This document shows, in pieces, positions 31,125 to 43,575 of a stretch of DNA of 64,000 nucleotides. A program made the translations under genes and the position numbers. Under the pieces are notes generated by a model that saw nothing but the letters and a program-made list of their open reading frames with translations, did no database searches and was not told where the DNA came from. The stretch is from Cinclus cinclus (taxonomy: Eukaryota; Chordata; Aves; Passeriformes; Cinclidae), in the NCBI RefSeq assembly GCF_963662255.1, contig NC_085071.1, forward strand, positions 7,099,833 to 7,163,832, given 5' to 3'. The first letter of the stretch is position 1; every line of letters starts with the position of its first letter.

Positions 31125-32190
31125 AAGTGGCATCAGTGCAGGCCCCAGTCCCCTCTGAGGCTGGGATGGTGCTGACACAGAGCTGGATGACAAGAGTCCT
31201 GTTTTTGGGGACACACCATGCATCCATATGATCCCAAACATCCTGCAGTATCCTCCAGCATGCTGAGCTCCACCACCCACCCCACCTCCCATCCATCATT
31301 TTCCATGGCAGGGATGAACACCCAACACTCAGGACAGTTGCTGAGGGAATGTCACCAAACAGCCCATGCTGGCTTTGGGTGAAAAGCAAACCTGGCAGGG
31401 TGACACCCAGTGACTCCCCGGGGCTTGGTGCTGCACAGGGGCAGTGGTGACACCCGGGTGGATGACAACACTTGTGTTTTGGGGGTTACATTACACACCT
31501 CACACCATCCTGAACACCCTGCAGCATCTCCCAGCACACCCAGCCCCACCTCCTGCTCCATCCCCCCCAACCAGCAGTGCATCCTCATACATCCTACTGG
31601 CCAAGGTGCATCCCACTCCAACCCACTCCCCAACCCTGCTTCCTTCTGTATCCCACCACCTAATCCTGCACCCTGCACATCCCACCACACTACTCCACAG
31701 CCCATCCACCACCATCCCGCCAACCACTCCAGCCCTGCTGACATTTCCCATGGAGAGGATGAACACCCAGCACCCAAGTGGGATCAGCACAGCCCCCAAC
31801 CCTCTCCAGGTTCTCAGGGCTCAGAGCTGCACAGGGGTGACAGTGACACCCAACCAGATGGCAACAGTCCTGGTTTTGGGGACACACTGTGCACCCCACC
31901 CCATCACCAACACCGTGCAGCATCTCTCCCAGCACACCCTACCCTGCACCCTGCTCCATCCCACCACCCAAACCCACCTGAACCATCCCATCACCTAAAC
32001 CTCATCCCATCCATCACCCAACCACATAACCACCATCCCAGCAAGCCCTCCAGCCCCGCTGGCATTTTCCATGGCAGAGATGAACACCCAACAGCCAGGA
32101 TGGCTGCCGGGGGACATGTCACCGAACAGACTGTGCTGGCTTTGGGCAAAAAACAAACCCGGCAGGGCTTAGAGGGAGAGAGCTAACCTT
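31125..32190. repeat. Three diverged copies of a ~280-440-bp tandem unit
   Basis: Landmarks recur in the same order. A TGGATGACAAGAGTCCTG-like word with TTTTTGGGGACACAC is at about 31184, 31460 and 31856; TTTTCCATGGCAGGGATG followed by AACACCCAACA is at about 31300, 31742 and 32066; GCTGGCTTTGGGYRAAAARC followed by AAACCYGGCAGGG is at about 31370 and 32135. Spacing varies because C-rich simple repeats between the landmarks have expanded differently. Confidence 0.75.
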
Positions 32191-32480
32191 GACACAGTTG
32201 CAGCAGTCACTAATAGCAGGCAATATGCCTGTTCTTGGGGGACTGTTGCAGTTGCTAAGATACTGGCAGCCGTGTGAATGGAAATGGGTCAGTAAACCTG
32301 TGGAGAGATAGTGTGACACTGTAACCGGCACAGCTGTTGCAGCCTACATCGAAATCCCACCCTTTCAATATTTATCACTCTCCGCCTTCGGTTCCTTCCT
32401 CCCAGCAATTTTTTCCACGTTGGTTTTGCCCGGGGTTGGTGAAATCACCCCGAAGACTTTAATGAGATGAGAGGTGGTGG
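32190..32480. promoter_or_regulatory. Unique AT-richer block beside the macro-repeat
   Basis: Sequence such as GACACAGTTGCAGCAGTCAC, TTCAATATTTATCACTC and GACTTTAATGAGATGAG is non-repetitive and low in CpG. Candidate conserved element; no coding frame. Confidence 0.25.
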
Positions 32481-32969
32481 AGCGATGGGATGGGGTGGAA
32501 AAGGCGTGGTGCAGGGGGATGAGGAGGGAAATTAAAGCCCCACTTTGGGTGGGTGTCTGTGCCCCCCTCCCCACCCCACTCCATGAGCAGGATGGAGCCA
32601 GCTCTTGGAGAGATTTAACAGGAAACAGGCTATAATCCCCCTGGTAGGAAAACGGGTGAAAAGGTCAATTTACTTCTGTCCCTCGTTTAGGCACTGTGGT
32701 GAAATTACACACTCGCAGGAGCCGCTGCGCATGGTTGGGAGAGGAGGGAGCGGTGCTTGTGTCCGTCTGTCCTCGGCTGTCTGTGTGTCTGCCCTGCCTG
32801 CTGCATGGCCTGAGCCTTCCCAAGGCACCCCGGCCAGGAGCAGCACCCACGAGCCCCAGGAGCAGCACCCATGTGGCCCCACAAGTGACATCCACACATC
32901 CCAGCATCCCATCCCGTGTCTTGGCACCTGCCAGGCCCTGCATGCCCACAAATGCCCAGTCCCGACCTC

Positions 32970-33310
32970 ACTGCTCCAGCACCCCTTAAAATGCTCCAGC
33001 ACCGCCCCCATGCTCCAAATGTTCCAGCAGCCTCCTTAATGCTCCAGTGTTTCTCCAAGTCCTCCAGCATCCATCCAGTACTGCAGTATCCCCACCCCAC
33101 CCCATCCCCACTTCAACACCCCTCCAATGTTCCAGCATCCCCCCAAATCCTCCAGCACCCCCACAACAAATGTTCCAGTGTCTCTGTAAATGCTCTAGCA
33201 TCTGCCCAAATAGTCCAGCATCCTCACCCCAAAAGCTCCAGCACCCCCCCAAATACTCCAGCACCTCTCCAGACATTCCAGCACTCCCAAAAGGCTCCAG
33301 TATCCACACA
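32970..33310. repeat. Degenerate CTCCAGCACCCCCCCAAAT repeat
   Basis: About sixteen imperfect 17-21-bp units with the core (T/C)TCCAGYAYCYCCCCAAAT. Minus-strand frames read Leu-Glu-His-Trp repeats and are artefacts. Confidence 0.88.
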
Positions 33311-34980
33311 ACACCAAGCCCTGTGCCACCACCCCCTGCCCCACACTGGGCTCAGCTCCCCACTGCCTTTGGCGTTGCCACAGCTCTGCTGGTGTGGGAA
33401 GGATTGAGCCAGCTGGGCGCTGGGAGCCAGGACACAGCCACGGGAGGACGCTAGAATGTCCCTTGTCCCCTGCCCCGGGCGCTGTCCAGGTGCGGGGCAG
33501 GAGGCCGTGCCGGCGGGGTTGCTGTCCCGGCTCTGGCCCGGACCCTGCTGCAGGGAGGAGGGTGAGAACATCTGGTCGCAGGGAGAGGGACAAGTCCAGG
33601 GAAAAATGCCGAGCTCTTGGAAGAGGCCCTCACCGCCGCGGCTGGGGTGGAACAAACCCCAGCATCCCTCCTGCGCCACAGCTGCTCCGGGAGGGGAAAC
33701 TGAGGCACGGTGGAGCCAGGCAGTGTGATGTGGGGTCACGGAGCTGCGAGTGCCGGGGTCACCCCCGGCTCCCAGGCTGGAGGAGCGCTGCCCACGATTT
33801 CCAGCCCAGGGTCTGGCATCCGGGGGGCAGCAGCGAAGGAAGGGAGGCTGCAGGGAGTGAGGGGAGCGGCGAGATTTCCTCCTCCCAAAGACGCTCCCTG
33901 CCACCCCCCCGCAGGTGGCTGGAGCAGAACGGTTGATATGGAGACAGGGAAGCACAGACTGTCTGGGTAAGGTGACATTCGACAGATGCCAGGTTCAGAC
34001 TCGCTCCAGCCAGTATTCCCACCCCCCTGACTGCCTGCCTGCAGCCCCTGCGCAAAGGCATGTGCAGGGAGGGGGGACAGGCTGGGCAGGGGCAGAGGGG
34101 ACATTGGGGCATCCTGTGATCTGCTGAGAGGTGAAATGCCATCTTGTCCCCATCCTGAGGTACCAGCATCTTGAGTGTCCCCTGCCAGGAACCCCTGGAT
34201 CCCCAAGCCTGGACCCCACGGTGCAGGTGAAGGTGCCATGAGCCCTGTGACATGACCACCCCCCCAAAATTATGGGGTACCCTGCCCCACGCCAGGCAGG
34301 CACAACTTGAAGATTTGGGAGACACATCTGGGGGAAGGATCGCCCCCCACCACCCCAATTGCAGAGAGAGCAATTAGCTGATGCCTAAGAAGAAATGGCC
34401 CAGCTTTGGGGGGAACACAGGCTTCGTGTCCCACACCCAGGCAGGCTGACACTGGGCCTGACAGCCCCTTGTCCCCAGGGCCACTGCCCAGGGAGGGGTC
34501 CCTGGGGGTCTGTCCTGTCTCTCTGCACCTCGGCAGGGTCCCTCGTGCCCTGTCAGCCCTCCGGGCTGGAGATCACAGGGATGCTGGGAGGGATTCCTGG
34601 CACACAACCCGCGGGGAGCCCCTGCTCCATGCGGGCGGGGGGGGACGGGCACCCCCCGCACCCCGAACAAGGCTCACGGTCTGCAGTGACGGCAGAGGGG
34701 TGGCTCGGCAGGGAGGGGAAGAAACAAACACAGCGGGTGCAGCACAGGGCGGGGAGAGTCCCAGCACCCTCCTGCAGACCCCCTTTGGCAATTCTGCACG
34801 CCCTGATCCCCGGGACCGGCAGTGGCTCCCGGGGTCCACTGAGCAGGACGATGGGGGCCGCCAGCCCACACAAAGCCCCTCCAGCCTCTCCCGGCTCCCC
34901 CTCCCCGACCCCCTGTGCGGGGAGGCTGCAAACTGCTAATGAGCTCGGTCCTCTCCCAGCACGCCGGGCCCGGGCACCCC
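33311..34980. other. AHDC1 intron 1, no gene seen
   Basis: GC-rich sequence with open frames of up to 243 codons on both strands, all low-complexity and without domains or paired splice sites. Confidence 0.45.
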
Positions 34981-35037
34981 GGCAGGTGAGGGTCACCCCG
35001 GCAGGTGAGGGTCACCCCGGCAGGTGAGGGTCACCCC
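34981..35037. repeat. Three perfect 19-bp repeats carrying a splice-donor word
   Basis: GGCAGGTGAGGGTCACCCC occurs three times head to tail. Each copy contains CAGGTGAG, a near-perfect plus-strand 5' splice-site consensus. Confidence 0.95.
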
Positions 35038-36115
35038 GGAACGGCAGCGCCTCCGTGGTCTGGATCGGAGGAGGCAGGAGGCGTTGGTGAGGGGCTGCAA
35101 AGCCTTCGGCATGGGCGGGATGGGCTCCAGCGCTCGCTCGGGCTCCTCTCTCTCATCTTCATCACCCTCTGTCTCCCAGACATTCACAATCTGCTCCGCA
35201 ATAATGCTTGGCACAGCCCCAGCTAGGACACGGCGCTGACCTGGGGACACCCCGCACCCCAAAACGAGGGGACACAACTCCTCTCCTTCCGGCTCCCTCC
35301 ACTCCATCTTCCACCTTCCTCCTCCTCCTCCTCTCTGCCCTAAAGCCAGATGGATTTCACCGCTCTGCTGAGCTCCAAACTCCATTTCCAGATTTTCAGT
35401 GTGACCTTCTGGCTACCTGGATCCGGCACTGCAAGATGCCCCCTCTGATCCCCCCTCCCCTCCGGCCCCCCAGCATCCCCGGGGGAGCCAGGGCTGGATG
35501 CAGCCAGGAGCAGGATGCAGGGGGAAGCTAGGGGTGGCCGAGGAGGAGGAGTAGGAGGAGGAGGAGGAGGGAGAGGTCGGGCTGCACCTGGATGCAAGAC
35601 CAGCCTCAGGAGGCTTGGGTTGTTGTGTTTAATCCAGCCTGGCCCAGGGAAAAGCAGGAGCATGGTCAGAGAGAGCCTGGCAAACTCGTTGCACATGCGG
35701 GTGGTGCTGCTGTGGTTCCTGGGGCACCCTTTGACCCTGCTGCCTACACGAAGGGTCACCCCAAAGGGCCCCCGTTCTCCTGGGACACTGTTCTGCAGGG
35801 ATGCGCTCCTTCCCCAGGCTGCTCTTGGCTCCCCGAGCCTGGATCCTGCCCCATGGCCAGGCATGTGGGACCCCTGTGTCTGGCTATCATTGATCACACA
35901 TAACCAGGGGGAAGAAAGGGGGAAAGAAGGCAAGAAAGACACAAAACTCCCCAAATCCCCATTCAGGCCCATGAGGCACCGTGGGGTGTAGAAAAGCGGC
36001 AAGAAAAATCCACAGAAACAGCTGGGAAAAGCCCCAAAGCCCCAGGTCACCCCCACACGCTGCCCCCTGCCCTCACTGCTCTCCCCGCCGGTTATTTCCA
36101 GCCCTCTGCATCCCC

Positions 36116-36143
36116 CCTCCTCCTCCTCCTCCTCCTCCTCCTC
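36116..36143. repeat. (TCC)n microsatellite
   Basis: Nine to ten uninterrupted CCT/TCC triplets. A similar, shorter GGA-rich stretch lies at 35540-35575. Confidence 0.92.
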
Positions 36144-36369
36144 CCCATTCCCTCCCGGCACCCTGCTCTCCTCCGCTCGCTCTTGCATTCTGGTATTTGG
36201 TGTGTTCCTCAGCTGCAGGAAATTCCTGATGCTCTCCATCATGCAGCCTGCGCTCGCATCCCCCGCCCTGCCCGGCTCCCCTCCAAAGGACAGCCATGTG
36301 CAGGACAGCCAGCGCTGCCGCCATCGCTCCCCTCCCAAAAACGGGATTTACTTCTCCCGCTTCGCCTTC

Positions 36370-36850
36370 TCTTTCTCCTTTGCTTTTCCCCCCCTTCAAT
36401 TATTTCCAACTCTAACCCTGCACAACACCCCCTCTCCATCTGCGCCAAGGGCTGAAGCCGCCCAGCTCCGGCCATTCCCCTGCCTGGCTTTTCCCTCTTC
36501 ATCTTCCTCTCTCTGCGAGACCGCTCCTGATCTTATTTTAATTCGTCTCAGACGGTGTTGGAGTGTTATTTTAAGAGAGAGGATATGCACAGACATTGTG
36601 TTTTCTGCTTTTTCCTGGCCCCAAGCCAGGCTCTCTGGGCTGTCAGCTACCCACTGTGTTGCAGTCACGTGTGGGAAGAGGCAGCCAGAGCCAGCCTCAC
36701 AACTCCTGGTAGCAACATGGAAATCAAGTGTGCACTTTCTTCCCTCTGTATGTGTCTGTATTATTAATAGCGTCTCTCTCTGTGAGTTATCCATAATGTA
36801 TCTTAATACCTGTCCGTCGGTAAATGATGTATTGCCATGGTTCTGTGTGC
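36370..36850. promoter_or_regulatory. Large unique AT-richer block, strongest CNE candidate
   Basis: About 480 bp of non-repetitive, low-CpG sequence in a GC-rich intron. It contains TTATTTTAATTCGTCTCAG, GTTATTTTAAGAGAG, GTCACGTGTGGG, TATTATTAATAGCG, ATCCATAATGTATC and GTAAATGATG. The length and uniform composition make it the best candidate for a conserved enhancer in intron 1. No frame over 130 codons and no convincing splice pair. Confidence 0.35.
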
Positions 36851-39800
36851 CACTGAGGGGGGGCCAGGCATCGTGGCAGTGCCACCATCACCCCTGAGGT
36901 GTGGCATGGGGGACAGGATGGAGGGATGGGCATGGAATCTGAGCTGCTCTGGTGTGTCCCAGCCTGCTGGCAGCCTGGTGAAATGGGCATGTGGGGAGCA
37001 GCGGGGTGCTGCAGGGAGAATGGGGCCAGCTGGCACTGGGATGGCCCTGAGCGATCCCTGTCACTGGCCAGGAGGTGCCGGGGGACACCGATGTCCCACG
37101 CTGCGGACACTGATGCTGGCTGCTACAAGCTCACAAAGGAACGGGACATTCGCTGCACACCCGAGGGACGGCAGGAGACCAGTGCACAGCAGGGAAGGTG
37201 AGGGATGGATTGGCACCGCGTGGAACGGGCTGGATGGACATGGCGTGGGTTGGATGGATGATCACAGCACAGCACAGAGCTCAGAGCTTGGCTTTGCAGG
37301 ACACAGATGTGTCCCATGCGGCTCCACTTCGGCAAGAGCCGCTCAGAAGAGTCCTGGGAGCTCCCGGCCCCAGGAGGCTGAGCAGGGCTCCCCCCAAGCC
37401 ATACACATCCACTCAGAACTGGGGCAGCACCCAGGTCCCTGGTGCTGCAGCTGGTGCTGCCCCTCTCCAGGCTGTGGGGTCCCCTGTCCGCTCCTGGGGA
37501 TGGGGACACCAGGGCAGGCAAACAGCCTGGGACTGGGGTCTTCCCAGTGCTAAGCAGTAATGTAGAGACCAGTATTGATCCATACTGTGCCTACACGCCC
37601 CGACACCTATAAAGCACACGTGCATGCAAGAGCAAGTGGGCACGGACGTGACACCCACCCCTGTGCTCCACATTGGCACACAGATGTGTGCAGGTGTTGT
37701 TTGAACATGTCAGTACACGGGGCTGCCAGCAACCACCCCTGCCAGCATTGTCCCTGCCTGCAGTGTCCCATTCCCACAGAACCCCCTGCACATCCCTGCT
37801 GGGACACCGTGCCCATTCCCACACGCTGTGCCCACAGATGCTGCAGCACGCGTAGACAGAGGAGGACCCCGACCCCAGGGGGTGCCCAGGCAGGGCAGCC
37901 CTGCACCCCGACACACAGCGGGACCAGTGTGGGTGCCAGCACCCAGCTGGGGTCATGGGGAGCAGGAATCCAGGAAGGCGAACTGGAGCTCAAAGCTTCA
38001 CATTTCTGGATTCTGGTTCCCGTTTCTGCTCCCGGCTGTTTCCATGGAAACTGGCGTCGGACCTGGGAAAATAAGGTTAGGGTTTGCAGCGGAGGCCCAC
38101 TGCCAGCCTGCCTGCCTCTGCGCCCCTCTGGCCCTGCTCCCTCACCGGGGCACACGCCCGGGTACCCCCACACCTGCACCCACGTGATGCTCAGCTCTGG
38201 GGGCTGAGCCGCACTGGCACCCCCTGGCATCTCCCAGTACCCTCTGTCCTTCCACCTGGTGACCCCTGGGAGCCCAGCACACACTGGGTAATTTGGGAAC
38301 TGGGACCACCATGCTGCTCCCTGGCAGGCTGGTGAGGATGGTGAGTTAGCAGTGGCACTCACTGGACCCACAACCCTTCCCTGCCACCCCACTCTGTTCC
38401 CTGGTGCTCCAAACATGGCACAGCTCAGCCTCCGTGGAAACTTCCCAACAATGCTCGTGTGGCCATGACACCCCAGCAGCCTCACTGGGACAGGGGACAC
38501 GGAGACTGTCCCCAGTACGGACACCCCATCTGTGGGTTTTACGAGGACCCAACCTCGACAGCGACACCATCCTCCCCTTCCCCAGCTCAGGATCCCCAGT
38601 TGCTCCAGGGAAGGTGGGGAGTTGGAGGGGGGAAGAGAACCAGGACACGACACCTCGGGGGAGCCGTGAAGACTAATGAATGGAGGCTTTTAAAAAGCAC
38701 TTTGACTGCGAAGTGCTATAGTAGGAACTAATTATCCCTCCCGCCTGCGCGCACCCTCGCACGCCGGCGCAGCCGCGTCCTGCTCCCTCCTGGAGCCACA
38801 GCTGCAAAATCGCAGCCAGCCCCGGCACCGAGCACCACGGCAGCCACGCCAACCAGCCTTGCCCTGGCCAGGGAAGATTCCCTCTGAGACTCCGCTACCC
38901 TCCCCGTGCTCCCCATGTGCCCGTGACCCCGCTTTGCTGCCGTGGCCCCCTGGCAAAGCTGGCGGCAGCAGGCCGGGGGCACCGGGTGGTGGCTCACCCC
39001 CCTCCTTGCACTGGGGTTTTGGGGAATGTTCCCTTTTTAATTGCAATCCGCCATTTTACAGAGATGGCAGGTAGGCAGGGTACCAGTCCCTGTGATGCTC
39101 AGGGATGGACGGCACCTGGCACGGCGCAGGGGGCGGCACGGACCCCGTCCCCTCGCAGCTGTGACCCTGCAGCCCAGCCGGTGGAGCCGGCCCTTCTCCC
39201 TGCAGCTTCTTAGCAGCAGCCATGGGCAGCAGGGAGCCACAGGGAGACGCCCCAAATGCTCACCCTGCTCAACCACGCGGGTCCCCACGCTGCCAGCCCA
39301 CAGCACCCACAGTTTTGGGGCGGCGCCGGCGCTGCTCCCTGTCCCTCCGCACCCCCGGGGTGGGATCTGGCGCAATCCCATCCTGCCGTCCCAGCGCTGC
39401 CCGCTGCCCCATTTCGCATTCCAGTGTGGGCCGGCCCCGCTGCCCTCTCACTCCCACCCCCACCCCGGGCTGTGTTTCAGCTGTTGTTGAATTCTGTCCA
39501 GGCTGGATTCATCACAAGAGCCCTCAAGCGGCTGCAAACAAACAGAAAAAAACAGGGAGCAGGAGCGCGCGGAGCGATCGATCGGCGCTGGGGGGGGGCC
39601 TGAGGCCCTTTGGCAACGCCAGACCAGACTCAAATTCCTCACTTCCAAGAGAAAAGGAGCTGGGGATGAGCGGCAGGAAGAGGGGGATGGAAAGCACAGC
39701 AGCCACCAGCCGCTGGACCATGGCAGCGAAGCCCCCGGGCACGGCGCTGCGGTGATGGGCACAGGGTGCTGGTGACTCTCCCTTCCTCGCGGAGACGGGC

Positions 39801-41530
39801 TCGTACCGCTCTGAAACTTCCCTCTTGTGGTTACTGCAGTTAAAAGAGCAAACAGGAGACTTGGGTGCCTTCAAAAAACAAATAGGAAATGGCATAAAGG
39901 GTGGGAGCACCCGCAGGGATGGGGTTTGCCCAGGAGTGCCGTGGGTGTTGGGTCAGGGTGCAGGGACAAGGAGAGAGCCCCCACCCTGGCACTGCAGAGG
40001 GGACTGGGCACTGGGGACGTGTGGCATGTGATGGGCAGCTGCAGCCCCAGGCCCCAGGGATGGATGGTAAAGGCAGGGGAAGCAAACACCGACACCACTC
40101 CGGTGGGAATTGCCACCACTGGAGCTGTGGGGTCAGGTTGCTGCGCCTGGGTTTTTAAGAGGGGCTGGATAATTTTTACCACCACTAACGATCCCATCTG
40201 TGCCTGACACGCTCCAGCTCCGAGCCCAGCATTCCGGCAGGGCTCCCACACCTCCCTGCCAAGCTTCTCCAACTCGCCTCCCCCTGCCTCAACTGCTGAC
40301 AGCATAGGGCACGGATACGGTCCGTGCCCAGCGCTGCTGGCACAGGGACCAGCCACGCCTCTGGCATCTCCTGGTGCCACCACTGTACCCATCCACGGTG
40401 TTCTGGAGGACTGGGGGTAACAACCATGGGATGGACAATGGACAGAAGTGGCAGTGACGGGGATGCTGCACAGCCTGGGGACACAGAGGAGCCTCTCCAG
40501 CTTCAAGGAGAATTTAGCAGGGCTTTTTTTGATGGTGGTCCCTTGCAGGGTGATACTTGCTGTGCTCCCTGTGCAGGGATGAGGACCCTGGGACATGCTG
40601 GCACTATTCGCCCTCTTCTCAGCTCCAAACAAAGACCTGCCGGACGATGCTGCTTTTTGGGCAGGGGGTTTGCAGCATCTTGCCTGCAGAACTCCCTGCC
40701 AAATCCCATCCAGTCAGGAGCTGAGGGGCACAGCACCGGTGTCTGCAGCACAAGGCTCCTCTCCCTGCAATGTCAACCTGCTGCTCCATATCCAAGGCTG
40801 CCCTTGGAAAAGCTGTCGGCTGCGCCGGCTGGTTTGCCAAGCCCAGGACAAGCTCTTTAGCTCGACTCTGCCAGAACAGATGCCTGGGCGACTGTAATTC
40901 TTCCTAGCATGGATGGAGGGGGGGATGTGTGGGAAAAAACCCAACCTCATTTAAGCATTGCAGTGGCTGCTCCTCCCTTCCCCAGCTTCCACACTGTCGC
41001 AGCCCCACAGAGGGTCTCCCAAAACCTGAGAGGTGAAGCGGGGAGGGGCTGGGTGATGCAGGAGGGAAGGCAATGCCCAGAGGGATGGCGTGGCACAGCA
41101 CATGCAGGAGCTGAACATGGCTCTGCTGCCAGCTGGGGAGGAGAGAGCGACCCGCTGCAAGGACAAGTGGGAAGCGCGAGCTCAGCGTGCCACTGGTGTC
41201 CTTGCAAACGCTCGCCTGCTCTGTCTCGATGCTCCCCACAAAACAACAAACCCGTGCTCACGGCAATGTCCTCTCCAAAGAGCACAGGGAAGGGAGCACG
41301 GTGACATACTCTGGAGGGGCCATGCTCCTTCTCCCCCCAGCACAGCACGGCTGTGGGGCAGGAGCTCCAGCCACCCCATTACACTGCTGGAGGAGGCCAG
41401 CAGCCTTTCCACATGGATATTTTCTTCCACTGGCTGCAGTTTGGGGCTGCCAAAAGCCAAAACAAGAATGGAAACATCCCATTTTGTTGGCAAAAATTCA
41501 AGGCAGGGTTGGGGTTTTTTTCTTTGGTTT
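36851..41530. other. AHDC1 intron 1, no gene seen
   Basis: Mixed GC-rich sequence. A short AT island with a 7-bp hairpin (AGCACTT/AAGTGCT) lies at 38690-38720, a unique stretch with TTTTTAATTGCAATCCGCC at about 39030-39060, and another at 39830-39900. No exon was supported. Confidence 0.45.
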
Positions 41531-41540
41531 CGGCTTTTTC

Positions 41541-41566
41541 CTTTTTTTTTTTTTTTTTTTTTTTTT
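41541..41566. repeat. Poly(T) tract
   Basis: About 25 T, preceded by TTTTTTTCTTTGG-type sequence. On the AHDC1 strand it is poly(A). No retroposon body recognised next to it. Confidence 0.9.
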
Positions 41567-42456
41567 GTTCTTGTCTTTGGTTACGAACGGAAATTCCCTG
41601 CCATGAAATCATGACGAAACCCCAAACCAAAACACAGCTTGGACTGAAACCTTCACCCGATTCCCCATGGATCCCATGTGGGGCTGGTCCCAGGGCTGGG
41701 GATCACTCCCACACAGCCCTGGGACATGGGACAGAGCCCAGACCCCATCACCAGCCCCAGCCCCTGCATCAGGGGAGGGGATGTTGTGCTTTGGGGGTCC
41801 CTCCAGGGACCTGATGTGATTCCAACCTTGGAATGTCCCACACCACCCTGCATTGGTGATGGCACCTGGGAGCCAGCACCAGGCCGGACAAAGCAGAGAT
41901 TTGTCCAAAAGGAAACTGGTCCCTATGGATGGGGCCAATCAGGGACCAGGACTGGGGGTGCCAGTGGCTCCAAGCACATTTTTAGAGCAGTGTTTGCTCC
42001 CAGGAAGGTGCTCTGCAAGAGCAGTTGCTGGGAATGGCCTCATCCAGCCCATCCCAGGGAGTCCGGATGTGGCCAAGCCCAGGGGCTCACCCCTGCAGCC
42101 TGCCCAGCCTTCTCTCCTCCCATCCTCTCTTTCCACCAGATGTTGGGGCTGGAGGATGAAACAGTTCTTCCCACCCCAGTCCCCGTCGCATCTCTCTCCA
42201 GCTCCCGTTCCGGAGCCTGGATCCAGCCACGCAGGCTGAGCCTTTGTCCGGCTCCCCCCACCGCGCTTCCCTTATCTGGTCCAGCTGCTTTGCCAAGAGC
42301 AGGCAGACGATGGCGGCAGCCCCGAGCTGGCTCTTCTCCTCCTGCCCCAAAGCTCCTGCAGCCACTGTCACCCCCAGCTAAGTGCTGCCAGCACCTCTCC
42401 TCCATACCTGCCTGCTCCCCAAAACTGGAAGACCCCCCCCCCCACAGCTCCGTGCT

Positions 42457-42626
42457 GCACCCCAAACCACCCACTGGGCACGGCATCACAGCATCATAGC
42501 ATCACCCCCTGTGCACCCCAAACCACCCACTGGGCACGGCATCACAGCATCATAGCATCACCCCCTCTGCACCCCAAACCACCCACTGGGCACGGCATCA
42601 CAGCATCATAGCATCACCCCCTGTGC
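42457..42626. repeat. Three 56-bp tandem repeats
   Basis: Units beginning GCACCCCAAACCACCCACTG and containing CACAGCATCATAGCATCACC repeat with a 56-bp period (CGGCATCACA at 42481, 42537 and 42593), almost without differences. This is a recent amplification. Confidence 0.95.
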
Positions 42627-43439
42627 ACCCCCAGCCTACTCCTCCCTGGGGCTGTGAGGATCCCTTGGGGGCTGCAGCTGAGGCAGGGCTGGGGGAGGCA
42701 GGGCTGGGTGAGGCAGGGGTCCGGGGCAGTGTGGAGCCGGGTTATCTGTCTGCAGAGCTCCGTGCAGCAATTAACCTCAAGAGAGCAGCCGCGGCTCCTG
42801 CCAAGAACCACATTAGGTGTGTGTGGCAGCGTCTAGACATGTGAGAGACCAGAGGCCTTGATCTGGAGGAAGGTGGCTCCATCCCTTCCCCACTCCATGC
42901 CCGCCTGCCCTACCGGGACCCCCTCGCTGGGGTCTGGCCAGCAGCGAGGATGGAGCAGAGGAGGGATGCAGAGATGGGAGCGGGAGGCTGGGCTGAGCCC
43001 CGCGTCCCTCTGGGTGGGTGTGGTTCCAAAGAGCTCCATGCTGGGCTACTAAACCAGGCTCTCCTGCTTGGCACATGGCATGGCACAGCACGGCACGATG
43101 TCCTCATAGATGCACACCCCCAGGTCCCCAGCCATCAGCGCGAGGAGGAGGAGAAAGGTGGTTGCAAGCACTACCTGAGCCATGTCCCACCAGGAGATGT
43201 GAAACATCCCATGGAGCCAGCAGCAAACCCTGTGATGAGCCCTGGAGTAGGGATGGAGCTGGGAAGAGACCCAGCTTGCTGCTTCCCCATGTCAATCCTG
43301 TCATCTGGGGCAGGTGGGATGGAGCCAGGTGGGCACCGTGGGGGCTGGGCACCCTCCCTGTCAGTGCCCCTCACACCCATGACACCCCCTTGCTCTCACC
43401 TCCCGGGTGCAGCCACCCCAGACGGCTGCAGGATGCTGG

Positions 43440-43575
43440 GGAGAAGAGATTTTCCCGACGTTAATTAATTAAAATAAACAGCAAATTAAATACAGCAAAA
43501 TTAAAATAGCTCCGGAAATTAATTTTCAACAAAACCCACCTGGAAAGGCTGGATATTTAAAGAATTAATGGAGCC
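43440..43575. promoter_or_regulatory. Very AT-rich island
   Basis: CGACGTTAATTAATTAAAAT, AACAGCAAATTAAATACAGC, GGAAATTAATTTTCAAC and GGATATTTAAAGAATTAATG: several TTAATTAA and TAATTA homeodomain sites in 135 bp. Sharp edges against GC-rich flanks. Candidate enhancer or nuclear-matrix-type AT block; AHDC1-like AT-hook proteins prefer such DNA in general. Confidence 0.35.

Noticed and set aside
38690..38720. Small hairpin with AAGTGCT, the seed of the miR-302/372 family
   Set aside because: The stem is only 7 bp with an 8-nt loop and does not extend, far short of a pre-miRNA.
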